This document shows positions 6,696 through 8,533 of a DNA stretch of 8,533 bases, piece by piece. This DNA comes from an uncultured Eubacteriales bacterium (GTDB lineage: Bacteria > Bacillota > Clostridia > Oscillospirales > CAG-272). The number at the start of each line of letters is the position of its first letter. The stretch's first letter is position 1. Below the pieces are notes generated by a model. That model had not been told where the DNA came from, made no database searches, and worked only from the letters and a program-made list of their open reading frames with translations. The position numbers and the translations under genes are program-made. The DNA is taken from the NCBI GenBank assembly GCA_958414825.1, contig CATYXQ010000067.1:1-8533 (forward strand), read 5' to 3'.

Positions 6696-6803
6696 AATTC
6701 AATCTCACTTTCCGCCCAAAGGCAATTGTTTTCAAAAGGTAAGCCAAATCATATTTTTAAGCCGTTTAAGGCAAAAATATCGAAAACAGAACCATTCCAA
6801 GCA
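6696..6803. other. spacer between the surface-protein paralogs, with an AT-rich hairpin
   Basis: The 108-nt gap contains an imperfect hairpin at 6751-6780: ATATTTTT and GCC pair with GGC and AAAAATAT, with a 2-nt bulge and a 6-nt loop. It starts 24 nt after the stop of the 519-aa gene but has no U-tract on the minus strand, so termination is doubtful. A weak promoter-like pair (TTGCCT, 15-nt spacer, TATGAT) overlaps it. The two genes may be cotranscribed or separately expressed; the sequence does not decide this. Confidence 0.4.
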
Positions 6804-8363
6804 TTATTTGGAAACGGCCTCCAGTTCGTCTGCTGTAAATACGCCTGCCGCAATCAAATGATCTGTGACACGCTGACCGTCTTTCGCCGCGGCAAACAGC
6901 GAATTCCAGCAAATTCTGAATGCGTCGCCACGCAAGAACGCCTCTCCCCCCGTGTCGTTTGATATCATTCCGATGCTTTTAGACAAAGCAAAAGGATTGT
7001 CCCAAACAAAATCACCGGCTGAATCGCTGTATCCAATTGCACGAAGCATAAATGTGAGAAACTGCGCTTCACTGACGATACCGTCCGGATCATAAGAAAC
7101 ATCTGAACGTCCTTGGGTAATCCCCTTTTCATAGGCATAACCGACGTAATTTGCAGCCCATTCGGGAACATCGGTGAACGGCATATCATAGGTATTTGTT
7201 TTCACTTCATCTTCAACGCCAAGATAGCGAATTACCTGTACTACCGCCTGTACACGGGTAAGCTGATCTTCAAGACCGAAATTGATTCCTGTTGTATCAT
7301 AGCCCTGTGCAAGACCGAGCGCAAACAGTCCCTGCGCGCACTCGAGGTCAGAATCTTCTGATGAAGCAGTTTCGGACAAATCGGAAACTACATCAAAATT
7401 CGCCGATATTGCATTGTAATTTTCCTGTTTTTTAACTTCATCAGACGCTTTCAATTCGGTTTTTTCCGTAACCATGAAAAGTTTTCCGGGCGTATAGGAA
7501 CATACCCATTCAAATACGTCAATTGTTCCCGACTTCCAGATCAGTTCAAAGGAATTTTCCACCGTATCCTGCGTACAGCCATAGAAATTCTGAATCTTTG
7601 CATCCCCGGATATCTCGATTTTCACATCACCAACCGCAATTCCATCCGGGTAAGCAGAAGAACCGTGCAACACCGAAATATCGGCATTGCCGCCGATTTT
7701 GATATGCGCTGTTCCCGTATAGGTACCTAAAATCTGTCTGGAAAAAGGCACAATGTACAGCTTACTGCCCGAAAGCACGGTAATATTCGTATCTGCGTCG
7801 CTTTCAAAAGGAGGATCATCCTGACCATTTTGATATCCGCCCAAAATCGTAAAGGCTTTTGCAATAGAACCGCCTGTCAATTTACTTTCATCTCCGGTAA
7901 TCACAACGCCCTCGCCTATGGTCACAGGATGATGTTGACCGACCACCAGAAAATAAGATCCGAGCGCCTGAAAATCCAAATTTTCAAACCGAGTATCTCC
8001 AAAACATACGAATCGACATGCGGCAAACTGATAAACAGCGCCGTTTGTTCGGTAATCCACACCGTTATACACCGAAGTGAAGGTCACGCTTCCGGCATAA
8101 TTCAAACCATACGAAAAATTCAACTCCTGCGTAAACGTTCCGCAAATTACAATGGTACAATCTTTGGAAAGATCCAATATATCATAAGCTTTATTTAATG
8201 TTCCGAGCGCTTGGTCGGGCGACGAACCGTCTCCGGTTCCGCCATCCTTAAGATACACCACCGTAGCGCCGTCCGCGGCATAAATGAACATCGGGGAAAT
8301 GAGGGTAATTGTCAACATGAAAACCAAAAAAATACTACACACAGATGTAAAACTTTTTTTCAT
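6804..8363 (-). CDS. secreted beta-helix-like surface protein with C-terminal S-layer homology (SLH) repeats
   Basis: This 519-aa exported protein is the paralog of the 437-aa protein downstream. Residues 1-30 are a signal peptide (MKKSF, hydrophobic core, IYAA). Residues 31-326 are the shared cysteine-containing ectodomain, gap-free against the paralog. After a short acidic linker, residues about 340-515 look like three SLH-type repeats: TRVQAVVQVIRYLG at 369-382; FTDVPEWAANYVGYAYEKGITQG from 396, followed by FLTFMLRAIGYSD; and NPFALSKSIGMI from 456, followed by LRGDAFRICWNSLF. SLH domains bind secondary wall polymer, so this copy should attach to the cell wall. The usual TRAE motif is degenerate (TRVQ, VSEA, LRGD), so binding may be weak or altered. 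AAAGGG lies seven nt before the ATG. The ectodomain's function is unknown. Confidence 0.87.
   Translation of the reverse strand: MKKSFTSVCSIFLVFMLTITLISPMFIYAADGATVVYLKDGGTGDGSSPDQALGTLNKAYDILDLSKDCTIVICGTFTQELNFSYGLNYAGSVTFTSVYNGVDYRTNGAVYQFAACRFVCFGDTRFENLDFQALGSYFLVVGQHHPVTIGEGVVITGDESKLTGGSIAKAFTILGGYQNGQDDPPFESDADTNITVLSGSKLYIVPFSRQILGTYTGTAHIKIGGNADISVLHGSSAYPDGIAVGDVKIEISGDAKIQNFYGCTQDTVENSFELIWKSGTIDVFEWVCSYTPGKLFMVTEKTELKASDEVKKQENYNAISANFDVVSDLSETASSEDSDLECAQGLFALGLAQGYDTTGINFGLEDQLTRVQAVVQVIRYLGVEDEVKTNTYDMPFTDVPEWAANYVGYAYEKGITQGRSDVSYDPDGIVSEAQFLTFMLRAIGYSDSAGDFVWDNPFALSKSIGMISNDTGGEAFLRGDAFRICWNSLFAAAKDGQRVTDHLIAAGVFTADELEAVSK
7386..8270 (-). repeat. duplicated ectodomain segment, copy 1 (in the 519-aa gene)
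   Basis: This segment encodes residues 32-326 of the SLH-bearing protein and is the partner of 5721-6605. Both copies keep the same length, the six cysteines and the same boundary, so this is a tandem gene duplication with an exchanged C-terminal module. The signal peptides differ more than the ectodomains. Confidence 0.9.
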
Positions 8364-8465
8364 AATTTTACCCTTTCTTACGCTAAATTTATTGGAGAAT
8401 ACAGCGTTCTTTCATTCATGAAGACGTCCATTTGCATGAAATGCATTTCTTCCGTATGAAATCAG
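8364..8465. promoter_or_regulatory. intergenic region upstream of the SLH surface protein, with palindromes
   Basis: This 102-nt gap contains a perfect 12-bp palindrome, GAAATGCATTTC (8438-8449), a nearby second TGCAT, and the partly symmetrical TTCATTCATG (8411-8420). On the minus strand TATTCT (8403-8398) could be a -10 box, but no good -35 lies at the right distance. There is no intrinsic terminator for the upstream partial gene, so the surface genes may be cotranscribed. The palindrome could be a regulator site; this is not established. Confidence 0.35.
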
Positions 8466-8533
8466 TCACTTTGTAATCACAATCGTCTTCGTCCTTGCAA
8501 CCCAACTTACATCAGCGCCGAACGCTTCCGCAA
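8466..8533 (-). CDS. C-terminal end of a protein with a copper-amine-oxidase N-terminal-like module (partial)
   Basis: Only the last 21 codons and a TGA (8468-8466) are in the window; the gene continues off the right edge. The peptide reads AEAFGADVSWVARTKTIVIT and ends in Lys. This is the end of the repeat found in the copper amine oxidase N-terminal-like domain family (pattern R-F-hydrophobic-A-E-A-L/F-G-A-x-V-x-W-D-x-x-T-x-T-V). In Bacillota this module is a common non-catalytic part of exported and wall-associated proteins. The Asp usual after the Trp is replaced by Val. It lies 102 nt before another surface protein on the same strand, so it is probably part of the same surface cluster. 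Identification rests on about 20 residues. Confidence 0.6.
   Translation of the reverse strand, partial: AEAFGADVSWVARTKTIVITK

Noticed and set aside
6751..6780. AT-rich hairpin as an intrinsic terminator for the 519-aa gene
   Set aside because: The stem has only three G/C pairs and a bulge, and no U-tract follows on the minus strand.
5382..8363. Repeats across the two surface genes as a CRISPR array or mobile element
   Set aside because: The similarity is a single gene-length tandem duplication. There are no short regularly spaced repeats, terminal inverted repeats or transposase.

Overview
The window reads as chromosomal DNA of a low-to-mid-GC anaerobic member of the Bacillota, probably class Clostridia and perhaps Oscillospirales. 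The signs are the FeoA/FeoB/Cys-rich-peptide arrangement, AGGAGG-type ribosome binding sites, SLH and copper-amine-oxidase-like wall modules, and short intrinsic terminators. Taxonomy is inferred. All confidently called genes lie on the minus strand, so the window is read from right to left.

Right end (about 5335-8533), surface proteins: the last 21 codons of a protein ending in a copper-amine-oxidase N-terminal-like module run off the right edge. Next come two tandem paralogous secreted proteins. Their roughly 295-residue ectodomains are about 83% identical by eye and have the same six cysteines. The first (519 aa) ends in degenerate S-layer homology repeats. The second (437 aa) ends in a Thr/Ser/Ala-rich stalk and a single membrane anchor. 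A clear intrinsic terminator closes this block.

Middle (2828-5252), restriction-modification: a perfect-consensus promoter drives a 451-aa PD-(D/E)XK (Mrr-like) endonuclease with a winged-helix region, followed 12 nt later by an M.PvuII-like N4-cytosine DNA methyltransferase. No controller gene is present. Instead a 14-bp perfect inverted repeat with a 7-nt spacer starts at the -10 box and ends at the Shine-Dalgarno sequence. This is the most interesting regulatory signal in the window.

Left (206-2675), ferrous iron uptake: a good promoter drives feoA, feoB and a 52-aa FeoB-associated Cys-rich membrane protein. Both junctions are ATGA stop/start overlaps. A bidirectional hairpin terminator follows. 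Together they encode a GTP-dependent Fe2+ importer with its small accessory proteins.

Left edge (1-152): about 120 nt with no recognised gene, ended by a plus-strand intrinsic terminator. A plus-strand frame ending 6 nt before that terminator is interrupted by an amber codon and may be the tail of a truncated or degraded gene.
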